Positions 43,769-52,289 of a DNA stretch of 64,000 nt are shown here, one piece after another. The notes under the pieces are model-generated. The model did no database searches. It saw only the letters and a program-made list of their open reading frames with translations, and was not told the DNA's origin. The position numbers were made by a program, and so were the translations under genes. Position 1 is the first letter of the stretch. Each line of letters opens with the position of its first letter. The stretch is taken from positions 620,001 to 684,000 of the forward strand of contig OY969422.1 in assembly GCA_963699215.1 (NCBI GenBank), read 5' to 3'. The DNA is from VRUE01 sp963699215 (GTDB lineage: Bacteria; Actinomycetota; Thermoleophilia; Solirubrobacterales; 70-9).

Positions 43769-44588
43769 TGGAGGCGTCACGACTGCGCCGCTGCTGGAGG
43801 CCGCGGCGTCGAGGTCGAGATCGGCGGCACGCCGATCCTGCGCGGCGCCGACCTGCGGCGTCGGGCACGGCGAGCTGGTCGCGATCGTCGGCCCCAACGG
43901 CGCCGGCAAGTCGACCCTGGTGCGGGCGGTCTCCGGGCTGCAGCGCGCATCCGCCGGCAGCGTCCTCTGGTCGCGGCCGCGAGGTCGGCGAGCATGCGCG
44001 GCCGCGAGCTGGCCCGGCTGCGCGCCTTCGTCCCGCAGCGGATGCCGGTCCCGGCCGGGGTCAGCGTGCGCGAAGCGGTGACGATCGGCCGCTCCTCCCA
44101 CCTGCGGCCGCTGCGGCGGCTGACCGGCGAGGACCGGACCGGGATCGAGCGCGGCGATGGAGCGCGCCGGCGTCAGCCGCTTCGCCGAGCGGGCGCTGAC
44201 GACGCTCTCCGGCGGCGAGCTGCAGCGGGTCCAGATCGCGATCGGGCTCGCCCAGGAGGCGCCGGTGCTGATCGCCGACGAGCCGACCTCGCAGCTCGAC
44301 CTCGGCGCCACGATCGGCGTCGCCGACGCTGCTGCGCGACCTCGCCGACGACGGCCTCACGGTGCTGCTGGTCGTCCACGACCTGGCGCTGGCGGCGGCG
44401 GTCGCCGACACCGTCGGTGGTCGTCTCCGAGGGACGCACGGTCGCCGCCGGGGCAGCCGAGCGAGGTGCTCAGCGCCGAGCGCCTGGCCGAGGTCTGGGG
44501 CGCCGACGCGCGCCTCACCGAGCACGACGGCCGCACCGCCCTGCACGTCGCCTGGCTTGCCCCCGCCACACCCGTTAGGGCACCCTAA
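43768..44588 (+). CDS. hmuV: Heme ABC transporter ATP-binding protein, frameshifted
   Basis: The ATG overlaps the hmuU stop (TGATG). Joined frames give HGELVAIVGPNGAGKSTLVR (Walker A), GRELARLRAFVPQRMPVPAG (Q-loop), ALTTLSGGELQRVQIAIGLA (signature), PVLIADEPTSQLDLGATIG (Walker B) and TVLLVVHDLALAAAVADTV (H-loop His). At least five breaks lie between 43780 and 44450. The stop codon TAA (44586-44588) is part of iron box 3, so the coding region runs into the control region of the next unit. Confidence 0.83.
44575..44588. promoter_or_regulatory. DtxR/IdeR-like box 3
   Basis: TTAGGGCACCCTAA, the same palindrome with a CA centre. It contains the hmuV stop codon. Its centre is 39 bp from the centre of box 4, and a probable promoter (TACTGTGTTAGTGTGGATTT) lies between. 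Confidence 0.7.
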
Positions 44589-44613
44589 TTCCTACTGTGT
44601 TAGTGTGGATTTA

Positions 44614-44627
44614 TTAGGGTGCCCTAA
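44614..44627. promoter_or_regulatory. DtxR/IdeR-like box 4
   Basis: An exact TTAGGGTGCCCTAA, 60 bp before the first HtaA-like gene. With box 3 it brackets the likely promoter of the htaA-exbB unit, a layout suited to tight iron repression. Confidence 0.72.
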
Positions 44628-44687
44628 TTCAGCGCACCGTCGGAAACGGCGCACCGGGTGCGCAAGAGGACAAGGAGACCTTTCGAG

Positions 44688-45861
44688 ATGAGTTCGAACG
44701 AATCGAGCAAGGGCCGGACGAGCAGGGCGCTGATCGCGCTCGGCGCCTGGCCGCGCTGGCCGCGCGCCCTGGCAGCTCCCGCCGGCGCGGCCACCGGCCA
44801 GGGCACGGCCGCGATCGTCGCTCGCCGAGCCACGCCAAAGGCCGCACCCTCAGCGGCCAGGGCGTGAAGGTGCTCGCCGGGCACCGACGCGACCGTGCAG
44901 GACGGCCGCACCCTGACCCTGCCGATCGCCGAGCGTCGACCCCGGCGCGCAGCCGCGTCGGCGACGAGCGAGCGCCGCGCTCAGCTTCAAGCGCGGCAAA
45001 CGCAGCATCGGCCTGAGCGGGATCCGCTTCAACCTCAGCGACCGGGACCCTAGCGGCAAGCTCGGCGGGACGGAGATCGCCGTCTTCAGGCTCGGCGCCG
45101 CGCCACGGTCAACGCATCCGCCGGCGCGATCGCACTCGACGGCGGCAAGCTGCGCCTCACCGCCGACGCCGCCAGCGCACTGAAGCAGGAGCTCGGCCTC
45201 AACCGCGCCCTGCGCCACAACGGCGTCGGCATGATCTGGCTCGCCGCCAGGGCCTTCCCGACCCATCGGGCCGGCCAAGACGGTCGTCTCCGGCGCGCTC
45301 GAGTGGGGCTTCCTCGCCTCCTGGCGCTACTACGTGCTGGGACAGCAGGGCCGCCGAGTCGAAAGGCGCGATCACGATCGAAGGCGGCGCCACCGCCAAC
45401 GGCACCCGGCACGGAAGCCGGGCGCGTTCTTCGGCTTCCCGGCAAGCAGCGGCAGCTACGAGAAGGGGCTCTACGGAGCCGCCGACAAGCTCGTCCTGAA
45501 GACCGCGGGCAGCGTCAAATTCGCCAAGCCCTTCCACTGCATCGTCGAAATCAAGTTCGCCGATCTGGAGCTGACGCTCGACGGAGCCAACTCGTCGATC
45601 GTCGCGGCGACTACAGCTACGACATCGACAAATTCAACGGGATGGGGTGCAACGACAAACCGGGCGTGCTGGCACCGGGCACCAAGCTCGCGACGCTCGA
45701 CACGAGCGGGGTGGCTCCGACCTACTCCACCGACGGCAAGACGATCTCCTGGACCGCGGTCCCGGCGACGCTTACCGCGGCGGGCGCGGTGCCGTTCGAG
45801 CCCGACCTACAAAGCCGGCCAGCCACTCGATCCGGTGACGATCAGCGTGGGAATCGGGTGA
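44688..45861 (+). CDS. HtaA-domain heme-binding exported protein 1, frameshifted
   Basis: ATG 44688 follows a clear site (AAGGAGA). Joined frames give a signal peptide and an N-terminal beta module (KLGGTEIAVFRLGAA, then IALDGGKLRLTADAASALKQ). The Htaa domain follows: VSGALEWGFLASWRYYVLG, FFGFPASSGSYEKGLYGAAD, FAKPFHCIVEIKFADLELTL, YSYDIDKFNGMGCNDKPGVL and VPATLTAAGAVPFEP. In Corynebacterium, HtaA-type proteins take heme from hemoproteins at the cell surface and pass it to HmuT. Several single-base breaks occur, mainly in the first two thirds. GTGA overlaps the next gene. No C-terminal membrane helix is seen. Confidence 0.78.
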
Positions 45862-47143
45862 GCCAAGCGCGTCCCCAGCGGGCTCGCGGCGACGGCGGCT
45901 CTCGCCGTCGCCGCGGCCCTCGCCGCGCTGCCCGCCACGGCCAGCGGCGCCGGGGGGACGACGACCCTGGCGCTGAATGGGCCCGCGGCCAAGTCGCTGC
46001 GGGCGAGCGGCATCCGCATCGCCCCGCTGAAACCGGCGACGGGCGGCCCGCGGCGGGTCGTCCTCCCGGTCGCCGCCGGGCTCGCCGGCTCGGAGACGAC
46101 GCTGCTCCGCCATCGCGGCGGCATCGCGCTGAGCTCCCCGAGCGGGAAGACCCTGAACCTGACCAAGCTTCGCCTCGTCCTCGGCAAGCGCTCGCGGCTG
46201 AGCGCCAAGCTGGGCGGGCGGGACGTCGACGTCTTCAAGCTGCTCGGCGGGAGGTCCCGCAGCATCGACCCGGTCGCCGGCAGCGTCGCGCTGACAGGCT
46301 CGCGGCTGCGGCTGACCCGCGCCGGGGCCGAGGCGATCGCCGAGCGGCTCGGCACGGCAGCCCAGCGCCACCGCGGCAGCGGGCAGAGCCAAGACGGCGC
46401 CCGGGTCGAGCCGGGGCTGTTCGGGACGCTCTCTGCCCGCGCCTCGGGGCTGACCGGGGGCGGCGCGGCCACGCCGGGCACGACCGGGAGCGGCGGTGGG
46501 AAAGCGGCATCGAGCGGCTGCCCGCTGCCGAGCGGCGCCGGCCCCGCGCCGGAGACAGCCCCTGCCGGTCGCCACCCGCCCCGCCAGCGCGGTCGACGTC
46601 ACCAGCGCGACGATCGACTGGCACGTGCGCGAGTCCTTCATCCGCTACATCGGCACCGGCGAGGGCACCAGCATCTCGGGCGGCGCCAGCGCCGACCCGC
46701 CGGTGCTGCTGCCGGGCACCTCGGCGGCGCTCAGCTACGACCTTCCACTTCCCCTTCGCGGAGGGCTGGCACGACGCCGGCGCCAACCCGGCCGATCCCG
46801 GCCGACGACACAGCGGCGATCGACTTCGGCGGCGCCGTCCGCTTCCTCTACAGCGGCCACGAAATCGACCTGACCACCGCCGAGCCCGAGATCGAGATCG
46901 CCGGCGGCCAAATCGCGAGCGATCTTCGCCATAGGCGAGTCCGGCGGAGCGGCGGAGCGGCAGGTGCTCGTCAACCTCGACCTCAGCCGCGCCGCGGCGA
47001 TCTCGGCGAGCGGGAGCACCCATACGTACGAGAGGGTCCCCGGCGCGATCCCCTCCGGCACCGCCTCCTCGGTGTTCGCCGGCTTCTACGCGCCCGGGAC
47101 GGAGTTCGGGTGCTTCACGGTCAGCTACTCGACCGGCCTCTGA
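45858..47143 (+). CDS. HtaA-like heme-binding exported protein 2, frameshifted
   Basis: GTG 45858 overlaps the previous stop, and the frame breaks within a few codons. The main frame then gives a signal peptide (TAALAVAAALAALPATASGA) and an N-terminal module matching that of protein 1 (KLGGRDVDVFKLLGGRSRSI, then VALTGSRLRLTRAGAEAIAE). A Gly/Ser/Thr linker leads to an Htaa-like domain starting ATIDWHVRESFIRYIGTGEG and ending EFGCFTVSYSTGL. Further breaks lie near 46560, 46740, 46800 and 46920. It looks like a second heme relay protein arisen by duplication. Confidence 0.68.
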
Positions 47144-48314
47144 TGAGAGGTGCGTTCCCGATGGCGATGGCGATCGCCTGGTCGGTCGTCTCCCTGGGGA
47201 CGGGGACGGCACGCGCCGACGACGCCCAGGTGACGATCGTCGCCGCCGGTGGCGAGCAGCAGACCCTGTCGCTGGAAGCGCTCGGCGGCGGCGACATCGT
47301 CGAGCGCCCCTACACGCTGCGCTCGGCGGCGGGAGAGAGCGCCGCGACCGTCACCGGCTTCTCGCTGGCGGCGATGCTCGACGCGGCCGGCGTCGACCCC
47401 TACGGCTTCTCCTATCTCGAGGTGCAGCGCCCGGCCGGCGGCTCCGTCCTGCTCAGCCGCCACCAGGCGCTCGACCCTGGCGCCTTCCCGGACGGGCCAC
47501 CGGTCGTCTACGCGACCGCGGCCGGGACCGGGTTCCTGCGCCCCAGCAGCGGCCCCGGCGACCTCAACGCGACCGACTCCTTCGAGGCGCCGCAGGGGAT
47601 CTCGCTGGTCCTGCGCAACGGCTCGCCGTTACGGGTCAGGGCGCAAGCCTCGACCCTGCGGACGCGGCCGGGGCGGCCGGTCACCTTCACCGCGGTCGTC
47701 GATCGCGCCGGTGCCGGCGAGCGGCTCTCCTACTCCTGGTACTTCGACGACGGCCACTCGGCCAGCGGGGCCGGCGTGCGCCACCGCTTCGCCAAGCGGG
47801 GCAGCTACGACGTCGTCGTCGGCATGACGACGCCTGGCGACGACGCCGGCGCCTCGGCGGTGGTGACGGTCCAGGTCGGGCCGCCGCTCGCGCGGACCGG
47901 ACCGCAAGGGGGGCGGCACGAAACGAGGACGCCGACGCACCGGATCACGGCGCCGCGACGAGTGACGCCGACGCCGGCTCCTCCGGTGCCGACCGGTGGG
48001 GCCCCGACCGGCGCCGCCCGCAGAGCCCAGGCCCAGCAAGGAGAGCCCGCAGCCCCGCGAGGCACCGGACGGCCAGAGGGTGAGCGGCCAGCTGGTCAGC
48101 AGCGAGCGCGCCGTGACCCCAGCCCAGCCCGCCGCCAGCCCCCGCCGCGCGCACCGGCAGGCTCAGCGAGGAGGGCGGCGGCGCGGGCTTGCCCGGCGCC
48201 GCCCTGGGACTGATGGTCACCGCCGGCCTGCTCGGCCTCGGCGCCCTGACCGAGGCGCGCGGCTCTCTGGCCAGGCTGTTCATGACCGAGGAACCGCGCG
48301 GGGGGCTGAGATGA
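47143..48314 (+). CDS. Membrane-anchored PKD-domain protein with SUOX-like N-terminal domain, frameshifted
   Basis: The start overlaps the previous stop (TGATG). A signal peptide (AMAIAWSVVSLGTGTARA) is followed by about 130 residues resembling the sulfite-oxidase-like fold (VTGFSLAAMLDAAGVDPYGF, FEAPQGISLVLRNGSPLRV). A PKD domain comes next, at about 170-250 (PVTFTAVVDRAGAGERLSYS, WYFDDGHSASGAGVRHRF, YDVVVGMTTPGDDAGASAV). A Pro/Arg-rich linker follows, where frames break (about 47900-48180), then a C-terminal helix LGLMVTAGLLGLGALTEA. It would be a surface protein anchored beside the ExbB-like channel. A link between the channel and the HtaA proteins is inferred. Confidence 0.65.
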
Positions 48315-48977
48315 GCGTCGAGCAGCTCCTCTTCGACGTCTCGGAGGCGCTGCGCGTCCCGGTGCTGATCCTCGCCCTGGCGGCGCTGGCGATCGTCGTC
48401 GTCGAAGCGGGGGCGCTGCTGGTCGAGCTACGACGGCGGCGCGAGCGCAGCATCTGGGCGCTCGAGAACGCGCGTCGCCGAGTGCCGGGGCAGGCTCGCC
48501 GCGGGCCAGCGCGATCAGGCACTGGTGGCGCTGCTGCCGATCGCCCGCAGCCGGCAGATGGAGGAGGCGCTGGCCGGCGTGCTCGAACAGGTCGGCCGGC
48601 CCGACGCGGAGGCGCGGATCGCCAAGCGGCTCGCCGAGTACGACTACCGCTCGCTGCGACGGCTCGAGCGCAGCCGGATCCTCGTCCGCATGGGACCCGC
48701 TCTGGGCCTGATGGGGACGCTGATCCCGCTCTCCCCCGCCCTTGCCGGCCTCGCCGACGGCGACGTTGCGACGCTGACCGAGAACCTCCGCGTCGCCTTC
48801 GGCGTCACCGTGGTCGGGCTGCTGGTCGGCGCGATCGCCTTCGCGATCTCGCTAGTCCGCGACCGCCTCTACGCCCAGGACTACTCCGACGTCGAGTACG
48901 TCGCGGCGATCCTCACCGCCGGCTCGGGCAACGGCCTTCCCGTCGGCCACCACAGCCACTGGGCGGTCGCGCCGTGA
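48311..48977 (+). CDS. MotA/TolQ/ExbB-type proton channel, one frameshift
   Basis: ATG 48311 overlaps the previous stop. VPVLILALAALAIVVVEAGA is the first membrane helix. After a break near 48475 (one extra base) comes a cytoplasmic helical part (RQMEEALAGVLEQ, YDYRSLRRLERSRILVRMG). Then come two helices in the ExbB arrangement, GPALGLMGTLIPLSPALAGL and LRVAFGVTVVGLLVGAIAFA. ExbB/TolQ/MotA proteins form the pentameric proton channel of rotary motors. Here it lies in an iron-box-controlled heme operon and is followed by DUF2149 in place of a recognisable ExbD. Confidence 0.85.
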
Positions 48978-49298
48978 AGGTCACCGCCCGCGCCCGCAGC
49001 CGCGACGACCGCGCCGGCGACCCGCTCGACGGCCTGGTCAACCTCTTCGACCTGGGCATAGTCCTCTCGGTCGCCTTCCTGCTGGCCGCCCTCTCGTCCC
49101 TCGACCTGACCAACGCCCTCACCTGCGAAATCAAAGGCCGAGGCCACGCGCCCAGCCGACGCGGTGGTCGCGAAGAAAGACCAGCGGATCAAGGAAGTCC
49201 AGCTCAAGCCAGGAGAGCGCGTCGTGGGCCGCGGCCAACCGATCGGGACCGTCTACAAGCTCAGCGACGGCCGCACGGTGATCGTGCAGCAGCCCTAG
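48974..49298 (+). CDS. DUF2149 membrane protein (ExbD-like partner), frameshifted
   Basis: GTG 48974 overlaps the channel stop (GTGA). DDRAGDPLDGLVNLFDLGIV followed by LSVAFLLAALSSL gives a short cytoplasmic N-terminus and a single helix with an Asp at its start. This is the topology of ExbD/TolR/MotB. After a break near 49130 the outer part reads VVAKKDQRIKEVQLKPGERV and ends RGQPIGTVYKLSDGRTVIVQ, the DUF2149 ending. Known DUF2149 genes tend to sit beside ExbB-like genes, so a stator-rotor pair is inferred. The stop codon overlaps that of the convergent NHL gene. Confidence 0.75.
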
Positions 49299-50485
49299 CG
49301 CTTCCGCCGCAGCACGATCGCTTTTTCGAGCGTCCGCGGCTCGCCACCCGCGAACGGCTTGAAGGTCACCTCGACCCTGATCCTGCCCTTGCCGTGCTGC
49401 TTGAGGAAGAGCCTCAGCCGCACCTTGGGCTTGACCGGCAGGCGGACGATCTTGGCCTGGGCGGCGCCGCGCGCCAGCCGCCGCACCCCACGCCCTTTGA
49501 GGATCACCCGGCCCGGGCCCGAGACGCGCACGAAGAGGACCGCCGAGCCGTTGCGGCGGTTCAGCTTCAGCCTGTTGAAGCGGAGCCTGCTGGGAGCGCT
49601 GAGTGGGACAAGCGTCGGGATGACTGGAGCCTCCACGCACGGCGGCGCCAGCGTCCCCGGCTCGCCGAAGCGCTCGACGCGGGCCAATCCCGCCTCGACC
49701 ACGAACACGTTGCCGGCGCAGGCGGTGGCGACTCCAACCGGTTCGGGGCCGGCGGGAAATCCGCCCAGGTAATCGCCGCCCTCGTCGAAGCGTTCGACCG
49801 CTTCTTCGTCCTGGTCGACGACGAAGATCTCGCCGTTGCCGTCGGTTGCGAGCGCGGTCGGGGCGTTCAGCTGCCCGGCCCCTTCGTCGCCGAAGTCGCG
49901 CACAGGCAGTCCGGTCGACGTGAGAACGAACACCTTTTCTTCGGCGATCGCGTAGAGGTTGCCTTCGGTGCCGACGATCACGTCTTTCGCAGGGGAAGGC
50001 ATTGCGAGGGAATGGAGGAATTCTCCGCCGTCGCCGAAGACCGCGATGCGGTTGCCTGAATCTGCGACGAAGACCTCCGGCCCACCCAGAGCGACTGCGA
50101 TGGGATCGGTCAGTTCGCCGGTGCCGAAGTCGAAGAGGAATTCGCCTTTGGCCGAAAAGACATCGATGCGATCGTTGCCGAAGTCGGCGACATAGACCCG
50201 GCCCCCTTCGCCGAACGCCACGTCCTTGGGCTCGAGCATCTGCCCCTCTCCGAAGGAACGCAGGAAGATCCCGTCCCCGGCAAACACCGAGATCCGGTCG
50301 TTACCCGCATCGGCAACGTAGACGTCCCCGTTGCCCGCAACCGCGAGCTGCCCCGGCGAGTCCAACTCCCCCGCCCCACTGCCAGGCGAACCGAAGCTCG
50401 AAAGCGGCCCGAACGCTCCCGCGCTCCCGGGATACGCAAGCACCAAACACGCCGCGAGGAGCGCGAGTTGAAGTCCTCGCCTCAT
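49295..50485 (-). CDS. Secreted NHL-repeat beta-propeller protein
   Basis: 396 aa from ATG 50485 (MRRGLQLALLAACLVLAYPG, signal peptide). NHL repeats include LDSPGQLAVAGNGDVYVADA, GNDRISVFAGDGIFLRSFGE, EPKDVAFGEGGRVYVADFGN and APTALATDGNGEIFVVDQDE. About six blades are expected. A C-terminal beta domain follows, rich in basic residues and ending LEKAIVLRRKR. NHL propellers bind proteins, glycans or RNA; no catalytic residues are seen. Confidence 0.82.
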   Translation of the reverse strand: MRRGLQLALLAACLVLAYPGSAGAFGPLSSFGSPGSGAGELDSPGQLAVAGNGDVYVADAGNDRISVFAGDGIFLRSFGEGQMLEPKDVAFGEGGRVYVADFGNDRIDVFSAKGEFLFDFGTGELTDPIAVALGGPEVFVADSGNRIAVFGDGGEFLHSLAMPSPAKDVIVGTEGNLYAIAEEKVFVLTSTGLPVRDFGDEGAGQLNAPTALATDGNGEIFVVDQDEEAVERFDEGGDYLGGFPAGPEPVGVATACAGNVFVVEAGLARVERFGEPGTLAPPCVEAPVIPTLVPLSAPSRLRFNRLKLNRRNGSAVLFVRVSGPGRVILKGRGVRRLARGAAQAKIVRLPVKPKVRLRLFLKQHGKGRIRVEVTFKPFAGGEPRTLEKAIVLRRKR

Positions 50486-50502
50486 CCCTTGCAGGGTAGC
50501 GA

Positions 50503-50593
50503 GGAGCGGGGGGTGTCTCTCGAGCCGACGGATACTCAAAACGGCGGGCTAATTAGCCCGCCGTTTGTCGGAGCGAGGGACACCCCGCGCTCC
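50503..50593. terminator. Hairpin E6: nested double stem-loop after cysC
   Basis: A 20-bp outer stem with two mismatches (50503-50522 with 50574-50593) encloses a perfect 28-nt palindrome (50539-50566, 12-bp stem, loop AATT). The linker GGATACTCAA and the AAACGGCGG start are the same as in E5. The inner stem tips differ (GTC/GAT in E5, GGCT/AGCC here) but still pair. It lies three bases after the cysC stop, as a terminator would. Confidence 0.7.
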
Positions 50594-50595
50594 CT

Positions 50596-51150
50596 CTAAG
50601 CAGCGACTGGTGAGGCCGGGATCAGGTCCCGCTGCTCGAGGTAATCGATCAGCTTCTGCGCCGACTCCTCGGCCGTTTCGCCTTCGGTGTCGCAGACCAC
50701 GTCGGGGTTCTCGGGAACCTCGTAGGGGTCGGAGACGCCGGTGAATTCCTTGATCTCGCCGGCGAAGGCTTTGGCGTAGAGGCCCTTGACGTCGCGCTCG
50801 GCACAGGTGTCCACCGAGGCCTTGACGTAGACCTCGATGAAGCGCTCGCCCATCAGCTCGCGCGCCTCGCCGCGGATCTCCGCGTAGGGGGAGATCGCCG
50901 CGGTGATCACCGGCACGCCGTTGCGGCTGAGCAGGTCGGCGACGAAGGCGATCCGGCGGATGTTGGTGTCGCGGTCCTCTTTGGAGAAGCCGAGGCCTTT
51001 GGAGAGGTTTTCGCGGACGACGTCGCCGTCGAGAATCTCCAGCTTCGAGCCGCGCTCGCGCAGCTGGGTCTCCAGGATCCCGGAGATCGTCGTCTTACCG
51101 GCACCCGAGAGCCCGGTGAACCAGAGGGTGAATCCTTGCTCGCCAGCCAT
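50596..51150 (-). CDS. cysC: Adenylylsulfate (APS) kinase
   Basis: 184 aa. Walker A is FTGLSGAGKTTISGILE. LEILDGDVVRENLSKGLGFS, EDRDTNIRRIAFVADLLSRN and VKGLYAKAFAGEIKEFTGVS are the APS-binding and lid motifs. It phosphorylates APS to PAPS. It is the last gene of the sulfate operon, seven bases after sat. The upstream reductase looks APS-specific, so PAPS made here may serve sulfation rather than reduction. Confidence 0.93.
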   Translation of the reverse strand: MAGEQGFTLWFTGLSGAGKTTISGILETQLRERGSKLEILDGDVVRENLSKGLGFSKEDRDTNIRRIAFVADLLSRNGVPVITAAISPYAEIRGEARELMGERFIEVYVKASVDTCAERDVKGLYAKAFAGEIKEFTGVSDPYEVPENPDVVCDTEGETAEESAQKLIDYLEQRDLIPASPVAA

Positions 51151-51157
51151 CAGTACG

Positions 51158-52234
51158 TCAGTCCTCCTTGTAAGCGTCGATGAGTATGTCGGCCACCTCG
51201 TCGCGCGAGAACTCGTGCGGCGGCCTTTCGCCGTTGCCGAGCATCTCGCGGACCTTCGTCCCGGAGAGGAACAGGTGCGCCTCTTTGTCGTGCGGACAGG
51301 TCTTGCCGGAGGCGAGACCCTCGCAGTCGTTGCACCAGAAGGTGTGCTCGAACATCAGCGGCTCGATCCCGAGCTCGTCGATGTCGATCTCGTCGAAGAT
51401 CTTCTGCGCGTCGTAGGTGCCGTAGTAGTCGCCGGCGCCGGCGTGGTCGCGGCCGACGATGAAGTGGGTGGCGCCGTAGTTGCGGCGGACGATCGCGTGC
51501 AGGACCGCCTCGCGCGGGCCGGCGTAGTGCATCTTCGCCGGCTTCACGCCCAGCACCACGCGGTCCTGTGGGTAGTACTTCTCCATCAGCACCTCGTAGC
51601 AGCGCATGCGCACGTCGGCGGGGATGTCGCCGGCCTTGGTCTTGCCGATCAGCGGGTGGATGAAGAGCCCGTCGCAGGTCTCCAGCGCCGCCTTGGTCAG
51701 GTACTCGTGGGCGCGGTGGATCGGGTTGCGGGTCTGGAAGGCGACGATCTTCTTCCAGCCGCGCGCCTCGAAGTCGGCCTTGTGCTCGGCCGGCGTCTTG
51801 TAGCGGGTCATGAAGGCCTCGTCGTGGTCGGGCAGCGCGTCGACCTCGATCGGCCCGGCGATGCAGCGGCTGCCCTCCTCGTAGATCGCGGCGACCCCGG
51901 GATGGGCCTCGTCGGTCGTGCCGTAGACCCGCTCCGCCTCGCTCTTCGCGTCGCGCTCCCAGATCTCCTCGACCTTGATCCGGCCCAGCGGCTTGCCTTC
52001 GTCGCTGGAGAGCGCCACCGTGTCGCCGACCTCGCACTCGAGGTCGGTCGCCAGGGTGATCGGGATCGGCCAGTAATCGCCGTCGGCGGTGCGCATCTCG
52101 GCGCAGACGCGCTCCCAGTCGGCGGAGCCCTGGAAGCCGGTCAGCGGCGCAAAGCCGCCGTTGCCGATCATCTCGAAGTCCGCCGTATGGCGCTCGTCAA
52201 GGGTCAGGGAAAGCTCAGTCATCGTCTCGCTCAT
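51158..52234 (-). CDS. sat: Sulfate adenylyltransferase (ATP sulfurylase)
   Basis: 358 aa. FQTRNPIHRAHEYLTKAALE contains the Q-x-R-N-P-x-H-x2-H nucleotide site. FIVGRDHAGAGDYYGTYDAQ and FLSGTKVREMLGNGERPPHE complete the active site. A Cys cluster (CNDCEGLASGKTCPHD) forms the zinc site of the single-subunit type. It makes APS from sulfate and ATP. It sits between cysH and cysC. Confidence 0.95.
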   Translation of the reverse strand: MSETMTELSLTLDERHTADFEMIGNGGFAPLTGFQGSADWERVCAEMRTADGDYWPIPITLATDLECEVGDTVALSSDEGKPLGRIKVEEIWERDAKSEAERVYGTTDEAHPGVAAIYEEGSRCIAGPIEVDALPDHDEAFMTRYKTPAEHKADFEARGWKKIVAFQTRNPIHRAHEYLTKAALETCDGLFIHPLIGKTKAGDIPADVRMRCYEVLMEKYYPQDRVVLGVKPAKMHYAGPREAVLHAIVRRNYGATHFIVGRDHAGAGDYYGTYDAQKIFDEIDIDELGIEPLMFEHTFWCNDCEGLASGKTCPHDKEAHLFLSGTKVREMLGNGERPPHEFSRDEVADILIDAYKED

Positions 52235-52289
52235 GCAGGGGTCTCACCAATCGTTCGGGGAAGGGGCTGTTCAGGGACGGCGGGCGCCG

